Below are positions 1-8,838 of a stretch of DNA of 64,000 nt, in pieces. Numbering within the stretch: the stretch's first letter is position 1; every line of letters starts with the position of its first letter. The notes below the pieces were generated by a model. That model searched no databases. It saw only the letters and a list, made by a program, of their open reading frames with translations, and was not told the origin of the DNA. A program made the translations under genes and the position numbers. This DNA comes from HB2-32-21 sp003448675 (GTDB lineage Bacteria > Pseudomonadota > Gammaproteobacteria > Pseudomonadales > Porticoccaceae): contig JBFHDK010000006.1 in NCBI GenBank assembly GCA_041584755.1, forward strand, positions 1 to 64,000, given 5' to 3'.

Positions 1-321
1 GACTACACATTAAAAGATCCCGCACTCAACCAATGTGTAACGGAAACCATCCGTAACCGAAAAATCCAACAACTCAGCCAACTCACTGACTTGCGCTGCC
101 CCGATGCCGGTATCCGGATACTGGATGGTCTCGAGGCTTTTACTTCTATCACTGTGCTGGACCTATCTTTTAACAAAATACTCAGCGTGGAAGCTCTCAC
201 GGGTCTGAAACAGCTCAGAAAACTCAACCTCAAAGGCAGCTCGATGCTGGATTGCGGCAGCACCGCCAATATCAGCCCCGGGCTTGAGCAACTCATACTG
301 CCCGAACACTGTCTTCCATAA
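1..321 (+). CDS. Leucine-rich-repeat protein, C-terminal fragment
   Basis: The reading frame is open from the first base of the window and stops at 319-321, so only about the last 106 codons are present; the start lies outside. The visible part shows spaced Leu/Ile positions of LRR type, for example SITVLDLSFNKILSVEALTG followed by LKQLRKLNLKGSS, with a step of about 22-24 residues (SDS22/internalin-like). A TTG at 91 could be read as a start, but the LRR pattern and open frame continue upstream of it, so I treat the gene as truncated by the window edge. LRR domains usually mediate protein-protein contacts; no enzymatic domain is visible and I assign no function. It converges on purC across a 324-bp gap. 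Confidence 0.7.
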   Translation, partial: DYTLKDPALNQCVTETIRNRKIQQLSQLTDLRCPDAGIRILDGLEAFTSITVLDLSFNKILSVEALTGLKQLRKLNLKGSSMLDCGSTANISPGLEQLILPEHCLP

Positions 322-645
322 ATTAACGTTTTTAGACAAAAAAGGGTTGACAATGCTTATCAACAGTTTCTGTGGATAACTTTGTGGGAAACTTATTAAG
401 AACCGCCTGGAAGCCGCATTAACTGGGACTCTTAACAAAATGGTCACTTTTTCGTCAAATTAATAATCCTTTATAATTCATATAGTTACAGGTACGATTT
501 TTAAAAATCAATAACTTAGGCTGCTTTGCTAGAGTCCATATGAACTAAACCTATTAACTTGGCAAATCTGTGGACAAGAATCGCTTTTATCCAGGCGGCC
601 AGCACTAAAAAAGGGCATATCGCAAGCACGACGCCCTCTCTTTTA
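322..645. other. AT-rich gap between convergent genes with DnaA-box-like 9-mers
   Basis: No credible gene is present. The stretch is clearly more AT-rich than its surroundings, especially 430-530. It holds one exact DnaA-box match, TTATCCACA on the minus strand at 371-379, and near matches: TTATCAACA at 357-365 (plus), TTGTCCACA at 569-577 (minus) and TTATCCAGG at 587-595 (plus). The first two and the last two form two close pairs about 200 bp apart. Because both flanking genes end here, these are not ordinary promoter sites. A role in DnaA binding is inference; no dnaA, gyrB or mnmG-type origin neighbour is in the window. Confidence 0.4.
607..637 (-). terminator. Rho-independent terminator of purC
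   Basis: Read on the minus strand just after the purC stop, AGGGC pairs with GCCCT across an imperfect inner stem and is followed by six T residues. It is placed to end purC transcription before the convergent LRR gene. Confidence 0.6.
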
Positions 646-1359
646 TCAATCGAATTTCAAACCCAGTCGATGGCCAACCAACTCATAGGATTCCACCACA
701 TCCCCCAAATCCTGCCGAAATCGATCCTTGTCCAGCTTTTCCCGAGTATCCACGTCCCATAGCCGGCAACCGTCGGGGGTAAATTCATCCCCCAACACCA
801 CCGCCCCCTTGAACAAACCAAACTCCAGTTTGTAGTCCACCAGCAGCATATTGCCGGTAAGAAACAGCGCCTTGAGCACATCATTCACGGCAAAGGTGAG
901 TTCTTTCATTTTGGCTATATGCTCTGGTTCGGCCCAGCCAAAAGACTGAATATGGTATTCATTGATCATGGGATCGCCACGCTCATCATCCTTGAGGAAG
1001 AACTCGAAGGTGGGCGGTTGCAGGTCAATGCCCTCTTCCACACCCAGACGCTTGCAGATGCTGCCAGCGGCGATGTTTCTGACTACGCACTCGATGGGGA
1101 ACATATCCAGTTTGAGCACCGCCGATTCCTGATCATTGAGCAGGGACTTAAAGTGTGTGGGAATACCGGCATCCGCCAATTTCTCCATGATGAAGGCATT
1201 GAATTTATTATTGACCATGCCCTTACGGTCAAGCTGTTCGATTTTTTTGCCATCGAATGCCGAGGTATCGTTACGAAAATGCAGTATCAGCAAGTCCGGA
1301 TCATCGGTGAGATAAACCGACTTGGCTTTGCCGCGATACAATTCTTCTTGCTTGTTCAT
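646..1359 (-). CDS. purC: Phosphoribosylaminoimidazole-succinocarboxamide synthase (SAICAR synthetase)
   Basis: PurC joins CAIR and L-aspartate with ATP to give SAICAR in cytosolic de novo purine synthesis. The protein starts MNKQEELYRGKAKSVY, where YRGKAK is the usual N-terminal nucleotide-binding strand. The family signatures PIECVVRN and LVDYKLEFG are present, as is GDEFTPDGCRLWD near the C-terminus. The ATG at 1357-1359 gives 237 residues, the same as E. coli PurC. The open frame runs on upstream to 1446, but those 29 codons do not look like PurC. It is the last gene of the dapA-bamC-MBL-purC run, an order conserved in Pseudomonas-like bacteria. Confidence 0.95.
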   Translation of the reverse strand: MNKQEELYRGKAKSVYLTDDPDLLILHFRNDTSAFDGKKIEQLDRKGMVNNKFNAFIMEKLADAGIPTHFKSLLNDQESAVLKLDMFPIECVVRNIAAGSICKRLGVEEGIDLQPPTFEFFLKDDERGDPMINEYHIQSFGWAEPEHIAKMKELTFAVNDVLKALFLTGNMLLVDYKLEFGLFKGAVVLGDEFTPDGCRLWDVDTREKLDKDRFRQDLGDVVESYELVGHRLGLKFD

Positions 1360-1551
1360 AAAGATAGTTTCCCGATTTTGCCTATCGCTGATTGGTTTAT
1401 CAGCGCTTAACACGCCGGCAGATTGTCTACCAGCAAACCCGCGCATACATCCCTTGCCATAACTTCCCTTTGAAAACCTTCACACTAGCCACTGTTCAGT
1501 CAGATTTAGTGCAAACACCTGGCCAAAAACATTTCACGCCCCCAAGTCGAT

Positions 1552-2310
1552 CTATTCGACACTCAACCAGTCGCCGGGAGCGCCCTGCTCGGCGTACTGC
1601 ACCGCTGGCACGACTTCCAGCAAAGGTTCAACTTCAGCCCTGACCTGATCCAACCGGTTATTCTGTTCACTCATGTGCCCAATGACAATACCCTGCAAGC
1701 GTTCCACGCCCACGGCATCCAGCAAACGGGCGGCCTGACCGTTATTTAAATGCCCCCAGTCGCTGCCTACACGCTGCTTCAGAACATAGGGGTAAGGCCC
1801 CTGAGCCAACATCTCCAAATCGTGATTAGCTTCCAACAATAAACCATCACAGTCTTTATAGGATTCCACCACATGAGCTGTGACACTGCCCAGGTCGGTC
1901 AGTACACCGAGGGTTTTTCGCTGACGACGAAATACAAATTGTACCGGCTCCCGGGCGTCGTGCGGCACCGGAACCGGCGTCACGGTAATTCCGCCCACCT
2001 CAAAGTCGCGGTGACTGTCGATCACCTGTAGGCAAGCCTGATCCCCCAGCTCCGCCGCTCTCGCGGTACCGGAAGTCATATACAACGGCAGTGGGTAACG
2101 CCGGCCCAGCACTGCCACGCCCCGGCAGTGGTCACTGTGTTCATGGGTGACCAGAACCGCCGTTAACTGGTCTGGGTGCCGACCCACCGCAGCCATGCGA
2201 CGTGTCAACTCAACCAGTGAAAAACCGCAATCGATGAGCAGGCAGGTATCGGCTGATTCAACCAGTGTTGCGTTGCCTTTACTACCACTCCCCAGGGACA
2301 GCAGACGCAC
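1552..2310 (-). CDS. MBL-fold metallohydrolase, YycJ/WalJ-like
   Basis: A 252-residue metallo-beta-lactamase-fold protein. The N-terminus MRLLSLGSGSKGN and the metal motif THEHSDH (residues 55-61) are characteristic of the YycJ/WalJ-type subgroup, which is distinct from RNase Z and from true beta-lactamases. Further metal ligands fit HDAREP and ANHD downstream. It starts at GTG (2308-2310), 15 bp after the bamC stop, so it is probably co-transcribed and translationally coupled with bamC. The substrate is not known for this subgroup in Gammaproteobacteria; related Firmicute proteins have been linked to DNA processing and cell-wall control. Family assignment is firm, role unknown. Confidence 0.8.
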   Translation of the reverse strand: MRLLSLGSGSKGNATLVESADTCLLIDCGFSLVELTRRMAAVGRHPDQLTAVLVTHEHSDHCRGVAVLGRRYPLPLYMTSGTARAAELGDQACLQVIDSHRDFEVGGITVTPVPVPHDAREPVQFVFRRQRKTLGVLTDLGSVTAHVVESYKDCDGLLLEANHDLEMLAQGPYPYVLKQRVGSDWGHLNNGQAARLLDAVGVERLQGIVIGHMSEQNNRLDQVRAEVEPLLEVVPAVQYAEQGAPGDWLSVE

Positions 2311-2325
2311 GTTAGCAGCCGCCAG

Positions 2326-3375
2326 TCAGGATAGATTGGCGCGAATTTTTTTCAGCAGACGCACGGCCTCGCTACGGGCGAGATCCGCTTTCTGGGCATC
2401 GTAAACTCTCACCTCGATACCATGATCACCGCGTATCAACAGCACCTGAAAATCCGTCTTGGGTTGAGTTTCTTCCACCTCGGCGCCTAGCATGCGGCGA
2501 ATAAAACCGGGCTTGTCCTCCGCCTCATCACGTTGTTGGTGGACATAAAACACACCAGCGCTGCGATCCTGATCGAGGACCTGGAAATGCTCCCTGCTTA
2601 CCGAGTATCCAACCGAAGCCCAGGAACGATCATAATCGAGTCGTAGTAAAAGGTAAGGCGCCTGGCCCGTCGGGGTCACAATATCCACCTTTGATTCCCC
2701 ACCGATCTGTTGGGCCAACATGGAAACCGTGCCGCTCGACTGGTCACCAGCCAGTTCACTGGCCAGCACATTCAACATGGTTTTTTCCCGTTCCTCATCG
2801 AACGATGCCGCTGGCCAGGGCGGTATGTCCCCCTCCTTGGTCATGGCCATATGCAACACGGAAATCTCGGTGCTTTTTGGCTGTACACCCTGGGTGATGC
2901 TGAAACGATAGCGATGATGGTTGGCCGGGTCGTCGTCAAACTCCAACCATACGGTTTCGAGCAAACCCTGGCCGGCATCGGCGCGCGCAGTGGGCACACC
3001 GTTACGACTCAGGATGCTACGTACACGGGGCCAGACTTCCCCAGGGATGCGGTTAATCAGAATCCAGCGGCCACTGGGCAGACTCTGGATTTTCACCACT
3101 TCCTCCAGCACATTGGTGGAAAGCACCTGGGGCCGGGGCGTGCCTTCAAGTTCTTCCAGCACGCTTGTTTCGGGTATTGCCGGTACGCGATAAAGCTCCC
3201 CCACGGCGCCACCATCCAGGCCTTCAGGTACTTCGATATAAGGCGCTTCTTCCGCCATCAGATAGTCCCGTGACTTATTGCGGAAAATACCGTCGTCATC
3301 GAACATGCCACAACCGCTAAAAAGCAGACTGGCAAGTACCAGGATCACTACAAGAACACTGTTTTTAGTCATCAT
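2326..3375 (-). CDS. bamC: Outer membrane protein assembly factor BamC (NlpB lipoprotein)
   Basis: BamC is a lipoprotein subunit of the BAM complex that folds beta-barrel proteins into the outer membrane. The product has a signal peptide with lipobox LFSGC (Cys about residue 22), an unstructured acidic N-terminal stretch that includes EAPYIEVPEGLD (the segment that contacts BamD in E. coli), and two helix-grip domains. At 349 residues it is close to the family length of about 345. It lies directly downstream of dapA, as nlpB does in E. coli. Start is the first ATG at 3375; a second Met follows at once, so 3372 is possible. Confidence 0.9.
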   Translation of the reverse strand: MMTKNSVLVVILVLASLLFSGCGMFDDDGIFRNKSRDYLMAEEAPYIEVPEGLDGGAVGELYRVPAIPETSVLEELEGTPRPQVLSTNVLEEVVKIQSLPSGRWILINRIPGEVWPRVRSILSRNGVPTARADAGQGLLETVWLEFDDDPANHHRYRFSITQGVQPKSTEISVLHMAMTKEGDIPPWPAASFDEEREKTMLNVLASELAGDQSSGTVSMLAQQIGGESKVDIVTPTGQAPYLLLRLDYDRSWASVGYSVSREHFQVLDQDRSAGVFYVHQQRDEAEDKPGFIRRMLGAEVEETQPKTDFQVLLIRGDHGIEVRVYDAQKADLARSEAVRLLKKIRANLS

Positions 3376-3438
3376 TTAGACCGGTTTATGCTGATTGTCC
3401 CAAACATGGAATATTTTTTGACCCTGCAAGCGCAAGCC

Positions 3439-4320
3439 TCAGAGTACTCCGCAATCACTCAGTGCGCCCCGTAACTCACCATGCCAACTGGCGGACAAAG
3501 GGGTCAGTGGCAGGCGAATGGCATCATGGGCAATCAGCCCCATTTCCGCCAGCGCCCACTTCACCGGTATGGGGTTGGCTTCAACGAATAACTTGTCATG
3601 GACGAGAGCCAAGGCTTTATTCAGCGCCCGCGCTTTATCCGCGTCACCCGCGATGGCAGCGACACATAATTCATGCATTTGCGCCGGCGCCACATTCGCC
3701 GTAACGGAAATATTGCCCTTACCGCCGCTGAGCATCAATTCCACCGCGGTGGCGTCATCACCGGAATAAACGGCAAAGCTATCATCGCAGCCGGCAATAA
3801 TCGCCTCGGCACGACCGATGTCACCCGTGGCCTCCTTGATTCCGATAATATTTTCCACCCGAGCCAGCTCACATACGGTTTCGGCCAGCATATCGCAGGC
3901 GGTGCGCCCCGGTACGTTGTAGAGGATTTGCGGTACCGGTACCGCCTCGGCAATTGCCTGAAAGTGCAAAATCAGGCCTCGCTGGGTGGGTTTGTTGTAA
4001 TAGGGAGTTACCAGGAGGCAGGCATCGGCGCCGGCTTGCTGGGCGCCTCGTGTCAACTCAATGGCTTCGCTGGTACTGTTGGCGCCGGTCCCGGCAATGA
4101 TGGGAATGCGACCAGCAGCCTGTTCGACACAGGTTTTGATGACGGCCAGGTGCTCTTCTACTTCCAGGGTCGCGGACTCACCGGTGGTGCCGACGGCAAC
4201 GATAGCGTCCGTACCATTGCCAATGTGCCAGTCGATCAACCGCTTTAATGCTTCGTTATCCACAGCCAGTGTATCCGGCACCATGGGCGTTACCAGGGCG
4301 ACAATACTGCCTGTGATCAT
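3439..4320 (-). CDS. dapA: 4-hydroxy-tetrahydrodipicolinate synthase
   Basis: DapA condenses pyruvate with aspartate semialdehyde in the lysine/meso-diaminopimelate pathway. The TIM-barrel protein carries the Schiff-base lysine K162 in GIKEATGD, the catalytic Tyr134 and Arg139 in YNVPGRTACD, and the GTTGES loop (residues 44-49). The ATG at 4318-4320 gives 293 residues (E. coli 292) and is preceded by GGAG seven bases upstream; the in-frame ATG at 4335 lacks such a site. It heads the dapA-bamC-MBL-purC group. Confidence 0.95.
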   Translation of the reverse strand: MITGSIVALVTPMVPDTLAVDNEALKRLIDWHIGNGTDAIVAVGTTGESATLEVEEHLAVIKTCVEQAAGRIPIIAGTGANSTSEAIELTRGAQQAGADACLLVTPYYNKPTQRGLILHFQAIAEAVPVPQILYNVPGRTACDMLAETVCELARVENIIGIKEATGDIGRAEAIIAGCDDSFAVYSGDDATAVELMLSGGKGNISVTANVAPAQMHELCVAAIAGDADKARALNKALALVHDKLFVEANPIPVKWALAEMGLIAHDAIRLPLTPLSASWHGELRGALSDCGVL

Positions 4321-4454
4321 CGGTTCACTCCGCAAAAAAAAGCGCCATGGTACTGGGGTGACTCATGGGACACAAGCACGGGCCAGCCCACACCCGCGCA
4401 CTGACCACAAAGCCTTAACCCCGCTGCACACAAGACCGCGTGTAAAGCAATTCT

Positions 4455-4688
4455 CTAACGCCGTAAAACCGCGTCGAGGTGTTCCACCTGCTCTGTCCAG
4501 TCGGAATCATCGGCCAGTGCCTCAATAAGAAAGGAGCGCTGCCCCGGGTTCCAGAACGGCCAGTCAACCAGTTTTACCGACGGGTCCAGCGGGCTGTGCT
4601 CGTGCATAAAGCGCGTGATTTCGTCATCGGATGACGGTAGACCCAGCTGTTCAAACAATGCCGTCAAGTCGTGAGCTGAAGTATCCAT
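4455..4688 (-). CDS. DUF2789 family protein
   Basis: A 77-residue acidic protein that matches the DUF2789 pattern: an N-terminal MDTSAHDLTALFEQLGLP, then ITRFMHEHSPL, PFWNPGQRSFLIEAL and a closing DWTEQVEHLDAVLR. The family is small, cytosolic and of unknown function, common in marine and soil Gammaproteobacteria. There is no signal peptide. It stands alone between dapA (134 bp away) and an MBL hydrolase. Start ATG at 4688, with AAAGGGG about eight bases upstream. Confidence 0.75.
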   Translation of the reverse strand: MDTSAHDLTALFEQLGLPSSDDEITRFMHEHSPLDPSVKLVDWPFWNPGQRSFLIEALADDSDWTEQVEHLDAVLRR

Positions 4689-4779
4689 AGCGACCCCTTT
4701 TATTAAATCCTTAACCAGTAGGTAGTTTATAACCCTGCCACTGGCAATACATGCCCTGATTGGCGCTAGCAGCGAGAGC

Positions 4780-5619
4780 CTAGATCAATTCCCAGCACTC
4801 CTGATCAAACTCCTGATTGCGGGAAGTGCGCTGGGCGACGCCATCCCGTTCCAGTTTGAGCAGGTGGGCCCAGAGCGAGAAACGGGCGTAAAATAAAAGC
4901 TCCTTGTCGACATCATCATAAACCGTCGACAACATGCCAAGCAGGCTTGCCTCGCCAAGCTTTTTCATCCCAGCAATAACCTTTTTCTCCCGCATGCTGC
5001 GATGGCGAATCAAGCCCTCGATAACTTTCATCGGCTCCGGCATCAGGTTGCCATGACCTGGCGCGATGGACTCCAGTGACCTTTGTTTGAGTTTATCCAG
5101 GGAATCCAGGTAATCCTTCATATCACCACTGGGGGGAAGAATAACCACGGTGGAGCCATCCATAATGTGGTCGCCGGCAAAGAGCATGCCCTCTTCGTGG
5201 AGAAAATAGCAGACGTGGTTGCCAACGTGTCCCGGCGTGTGGATAGCTTCGAGGGTAAATTCACTGGTTTTAAACAGCTCGCCATCGGCGATATTTTCCG
5301 ACACCTGAAAACTCGTATCCTGAAAACTGTCGGGCGGGTCCATCATACAACCGACCAGCTCGGCGCCGGTTTTTTCCGCCAGGATAGCCGCCACCGGTGA
5401 ATGGTCCTTGTGAGTATGAGTAACAATAATCCAGCGGATTTTATCGCCGCCGGCTTCCAGGATAGCGTCGACATGGCTGTCGTATATGGGGCCCGGATCA
5501 AGCACCGCAATTTCCTCCCGGCCCAGCAGGTAGGTATTGGTGCCCGGCCCGGTCATGTCGCTGCCGTTGGGGGCGGTGATTCGCCGAACCAGGGGCGAAA
5601 ACTGATCCACTTGTGTCAT
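4780..5619 (-). CDS. MBL-fold hydrolase, LACTB2-like
   Basis: A 279-residue metallo-beta-lactamase-fold protein with the metal site THTHKDH (residues 67-73), FAGDHIMDG and a GHG motif further on. The N-terminal TGPGTNTYLLG and a C-terminal winged-helix-like segment place it with the LACTB2/beta-lactamase-like group 2. Members hydrolyse varied substrates (RNA, thioesters, phosphoesters), so the substrate cannot be read from sequence. It is preceded by GGAAG-type sequence and transcribed alone, 76 bp after the fabV stop. It belongs to a different subgroup from the MBL protein at 1552-2310. Confidence 0.75.
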   Translation of the reverse strand: MTQVDQFSPLVRRITAPNGSDMTGPGTNTYLLGREEIAVLDPGPIYDSHVDAILEAGGDKIRWIIVTHTHKDHSPVAAILAEKTGAELVGCMMDPPDSFQDTSFQVSENIADGELFKTSEFTLEAIHTPGHVGNHVCYFLHEEGMLFAGDHIMDGSTVVILPPSGDMKDYLDSLDKLKQRSLESIAPGHGNLMPEPMKVIEGLIRHRSMREKKVIAGMKKLGEASLLGMLSTVYDDVDKELLFYARFSLWAHLLKLERDGVAQRTSRNQEFDQECWELI

Positions 5620-5696
5620 TTGCCTGCTTCCCCTTCTATCACTGATTTTTATTTGCTATTGCTCAAAACTAACGGCTGATACGGATGGCCTTTTAC

Positions 5697-6878
5697 TTAC
5701 AGCTCCACCATGGGGCTGACGTCTGCATCATAATCCACGCCTTCGACTCCAAAACCGAAGAGTTTGAGAAACTCCTCCCGATAGCCGGCAAAGTCGCTCA
5801 ACTGACTGAGGTTCTCGGTGGTGACGCCATCCCACAATTCCTTGACCTGGTTCTGAACGCTATCCTGAAGCTCGAGGCCGTCCATGCGCAAACGTCCCAC
5901 TTCGTCCAGATCACGACCATCCTGCGTATACAGTTGACGAGCAAACAGACCCTGGATCTGCTCGATGCAACCCTCGTGGATGCCCTGCTCCTTCATGATC
6001 TTGTACAGGATGGAAATATACAGGGGCATGATGGGAATCGCTGAACTGGCCTGGGTGACCAGGGCCTTGAGTACGGAGACCTTGCATTCACCACCGATGG
6101 ACTGCAGTTTTTGATTGATGGCCAGGCTGGCCCGGTCCAGATCCTTTTTCGCCATGCCAATACTGGCGTGGCCGTAGAGGGGCCAAGTCATCTCTTTGCC
6201 AATATAGGTATAGGCGGTGGTTTTACAGCCTTCGGCCAGCAATCCGGCATCGGCCAGGGCATCGATCCACCACTCCCAGTCCTCGCCGCCCATCACTTTG
6301 ATGGTGTTGGCGATTTCTTCCTCGGTGGCAGGCTCCACCGTCACCTCGTCCACCTCCAGGGTATCGGTATTAACGCCTTTCATGGTGTAGGAATCACCGA
6401 TGGGCTTCAGCGCCGAGACGTAAGTAGTGCCAGTGCGCGGATCGGTACGTCTGGGCGAGGCCAGGGAATAAACCACCAGATCCACCGGCCCCATATTGGC
6501 CTTCAGCGTCTCGATAGTCTGTTCCTTAATTTCATCCGAGAAAGCATCGCCGTTGATGCCTTCGGCATAGAGCCCCGCTTCCCGAGCCGCCGCCTGCATG
6601 GCCGCCGTGTTGTAGTAACCGGCCGAGCCGGTGCGCTTATCCGTGGGCGGCTTTTCGAAAAACACCCCCAGGGTATCGGCACCACAGCCGAAAGCCGCGG
6701 TAATGCGCGATGCCAGCCCGTAACCGGTAGAAGACCCAATGACCAAAACCTTTTTCGGACCACCATCGATGGTCCCTTTGCTTTTGACATAATCAATTTG
6801 CTGGCGCACATGGGCCGCGCAACCCACGGGGTGGGCGTTGGTGCAAATAAACCCGCGAACTTTCGGTTTGATGACCAT
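5697..6878 (-). CDS. fabV: Enoyl-[acyl-carrier-protein] reductase FabV (trans-2-enoyl-CoA reductase family)
   Basis: FabV reduces the enoyl-ACP double bond with NADH in the last step of each fatty-acid elongation cycle. The 393-residue protein has the NADH-binding GSSTGYG (48-54) and the FabV Tyr-x8-Lys catalytic pair at Y235 and K244 (YGHASIGMAK), at the same numbers as in characterised FabV. The N-terminus MVIKPKVRGFICTNAHP is typical. FabV-type reductases are much less sensitive to triclosan than FabI (established for the family). It stands alone and is divergent from miaE across 135 bp, which must hold both promoters. Confidence 0.95.
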   Translation of the reverse strand: MVIKPKVRGFICTNAHPVGCAAHVRQQIDYVKSKGTIDGGPKKVLVIGSSTGYGLASRITAAFGCGADTLGVFFEKPPTDKRTGSAGYYNTAAMQAAAREAGLYAEGINGDAFSDEIKEQTIETLKANMGPVDLVVYSLASPRRTDPRTGTTYVSALKPIGDSYTMKGVNTDTLEVDEVTVEPATEEEIANTIKVMGGEDWEWWIDALADAGLLAEGCKTTAYTYIGKEMTWPLYGHASIGMAKKDLDRASLAINQKLQSIGGECKVSVLKALVTQASSAIPIMPLYISILYKIMKEQGIHEGCIEQIQGLFARQLYTQDGRDLDEVGRLRMDGLELQDSVQNQVKELWDGVTTENLSQLSDFAGYREEFLKLFGFGVEGVDYDADVSPMVEL

Positions 6879-7013
6879 TGATTTACCTTTTTTAACTCTG
6901 GAAACTCATTAACGCTATCTGCCAGGCGCCGTTTTAAAGCCGTTATACCGTCCGGTGCGCGCCTTTGCGATAATCGCCGGCCATAATACCCTGATGAATC
7001 GACTTACTCCACG

Positions 7014-7586
7014 ATGATCAAATTGCGATACACCACCCCGAACGCCTGGGCCGAGACCGTGCTCACCGACATGGACACCTTCCTCCTCGACCACGCTGGC
7101 GCCGAAAAAAAAGCCTCGGGCATGGCCATGTCCATGGCCCTGCACTATGCCGACAAACCGGACATTGTCGAGGCCATGATTGACCTGTCCATTGAGGAGC
7201 TGGATCACTTCCGGGAAGTGGTCAAACTGATGACCGCCCGCGGGCTCTGCCTGCAAAAAGACGCCAGGGACGCCTACGTCAACAAACTGCGACAACAGCT
7301 TCGTCATGGCCGTGACCATTACTTTCTCGACCGCCTGCTGGTGGGCGGCATCATCGAGGCCCGAGGCGCCGAACGTTTCGGACTGGTTGCGGATGCCTTG
7401 CCACCCGGCTCCCTGAAAGACTTTTATCGAGACATCACCCGCTCCGAAGATCGCCATCGTGATCTGTTTGTTAACCTGGCCGCTAACTATTTTGACCAGG
7501 ACGAGATCGCACAACGCGTGGACCAGCTACTGGATTTCGAAGCGGACCTGGCGCGCAGCCTGCCCCACCGTCCCGCCCTGCACTGA
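7014..7586 (+). CDS. miaE: tRNA 2-methylthio-N6-isopentenyladenosine-37 hydroxylase MiaE
   Basis: MiaE is a non-haem di-iron monooxygenase that hydroxylates the isopentenyl group of ms2i6A37 in tRNA. The 190-residue four-helix protein shows two ferritin-like half sites: HAGAEKKA (Glu31) with EELDHF (Glu62, His65), and EARGAERF with SEDRH. Start is ATG at 7014. The substrate is built by MiaA, encoded at 44106-45194, so the first and last steps are both in this window. Its TGA overlaps the ATG of the next gene by one base, implying translational coupling. Confidence 0.9.
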   Translation: MIKLRYTTPNAWAETVLTDMDTFLLDHAGAEKKASGMAMSMALHYADKPDIVEAMIDLSIEELDHFREVVKLMTARGLCLQKDARDAYVNKLRQQLRHGRDHYFLDRLLVGGIIEARGAERFGLVADALPPGSLKDFYRDITRSEDRHRDLFVNLAANYFDQDEIAQRVDQLLDFEADLARSLPHRPALH

Positions 7587-8833
7587 TGGCATCCGCGACC
7601 AAACCCCTGATCGAAAAATACCTGCACCGCTACGCCGAGGCCGAAAGCGGCTTGCTGGCGGAATGCGATAAAAATTGGGCTAACGGATACCCGTTCAGCC
7701 ACGCCCTGGTAATCCCGGCTTACAAGGAAGAAGTGGCTTTTTTCGACAGGCTTGTCAGCCAGCATATGCACAACGAATCCGTGTTACTTATCGTTGTCAT
7801 CAACCAGCCGGACACACTGACTGCGCCTCATCCCGATAACCAGGTGTTGTTAGAGGCGCTTCAAAGCGCCACCGAACATAGCTGGCACAGAGACAATCTG
7901 TGGCTTGGCAAACTACCCTGGACAGACAGCGCAGTGCTGATCGTGGATCGGTTCTCGGACAAGCCCATACCCCATCGACAGGGGGTGGGTCTGGCCCGCA
8001 AGATCGGCGCCGACCTGGCCCTCAGCCTCCACCACAACGCCGCCGTCAAAAGCCCCTGGCTCTATACCAGCGATGCCGATGCTTGGCTTCCCAAGCAGTA
8101 CTTTTCGGCGACTGCTGAACACCCTTCCAGCGCGGCAGCCATCTACCCCTACCGGCACACCCGCGCCGATGACCCACTAAGCCGGGTCACCGTACTGTAC
8201 GAACAACGTCTGGCCCAGTACGTGGATGGCCTCGCCTGGGCCGGCTCCCCCTACGCCCATCACACCCTGGGCAGCACTATCGCGGTTAAGGCCGAGGCCT
8301 ACGCCAAGGTCCGGGGCTTCCCCAAACGCAACGGCGGCGAGGACTTTCACCTGCTTAACAAGCTTGCCAAGGTTGGCAATATCGCGTCGCTGGATACGCC
8401 CGTAATTCAGATACAAACCCGCGACTCGAACCGCGTACCCTTTGGTACCGGGCCAGCGGTGACTCAGCTACTCAAAGAAACCGACCCGAAACAGGCCCGG
8501 ATTTTTTATCACCCCCAGGTGTTTTTCGAATTACGGTCATGGCTGGATGCCCTGCCCCTGAGCCAGTCCACTGATCTCGACGCACTGCCCCTGAAAAAAC
8601 GGTCAATCTCTGCTTTACAAAAACTGAACACACAAGAAGCGATTATCCGTACCCGACACACCAGTCATCAAACCGATACCTACCTGAGACATATGCACAA
8701 CTGGTTTGATGCCCTGAAAACACTGCGCTTTATCCACAACCTGCAGGAGCAGGGCTTGGGCAACATAACTTTTGCCCAGTTAAACGCTCACGGCTTATCC
8801 GCTCGAGCACCCAACCCGCCCGTGGAAGGGTAA
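7586..8833 (+). CDS. GT2-like glycosyltransferase of unknown acceptor
   Basis: A 415-residue soluble protein with a GT-A fold signature: VIPAYKE (42-48), a DxD metal/nucleotide-sugar site in SDADAW (D163, D165), and GGEDFHLL (E252, D253), where the catalytic base is expected in family 2 glycosyltransferases. There are no membrane segments or signal peptide. The C-terminal 120 residues match nothing I recognise. Its start overlaps the miaE stop (TGATG), and a fructosamine-kinase gene follows after 5 bp, so the three are one transcription unit. Sugar donor and acceptor are unknown. Confidence 0.65.
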   Translation: MASATKPLIEKYLHRYAEAESGLLAECDKNWANGYPFSHALVIPAYKEEVAFFDRLVSQHMHNESVLLIVVINQPDTLTAPHPDNQVLLEALQSATEHSWHRDNLWLGKLPWTDSAVLIVDRFSDKPIPHRQGVGLARKIGADLALSLHHNAAVKSPWLYTSDADAWLPKQYFSATAEHPSSAAAIYPYRHTRADDPLSRVTVLYEQRLAQYVDGLAWAGSPYAHHTLGSTIAVKAEAYAKVRGFPKRNGGEDFHLLNKLAKVGNIASLDTPVIQIQTRDSNRVPFGTGPAVTQLLKETDPKQARIFYHPQVFFELRSWLDALPLSQSTDLDALPLKKRSISALQKLNTQEAIIRTRHTSHQTDTYLRHMHNWFDALKTLRFIHNLQEQGLGNITFAQLNAHGLSARAPNPPVEG

Positions 8834-8838
8834 ATACA

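Noticed and set aside
322..645. Chromosomal origin of replication
   Set aside because: DnaA-like boxes are present, but no dnaA, dnaN, gyrB, mnmG or rnpA neighbours and too few boxes; kept only as a DnaA-binding candidate.
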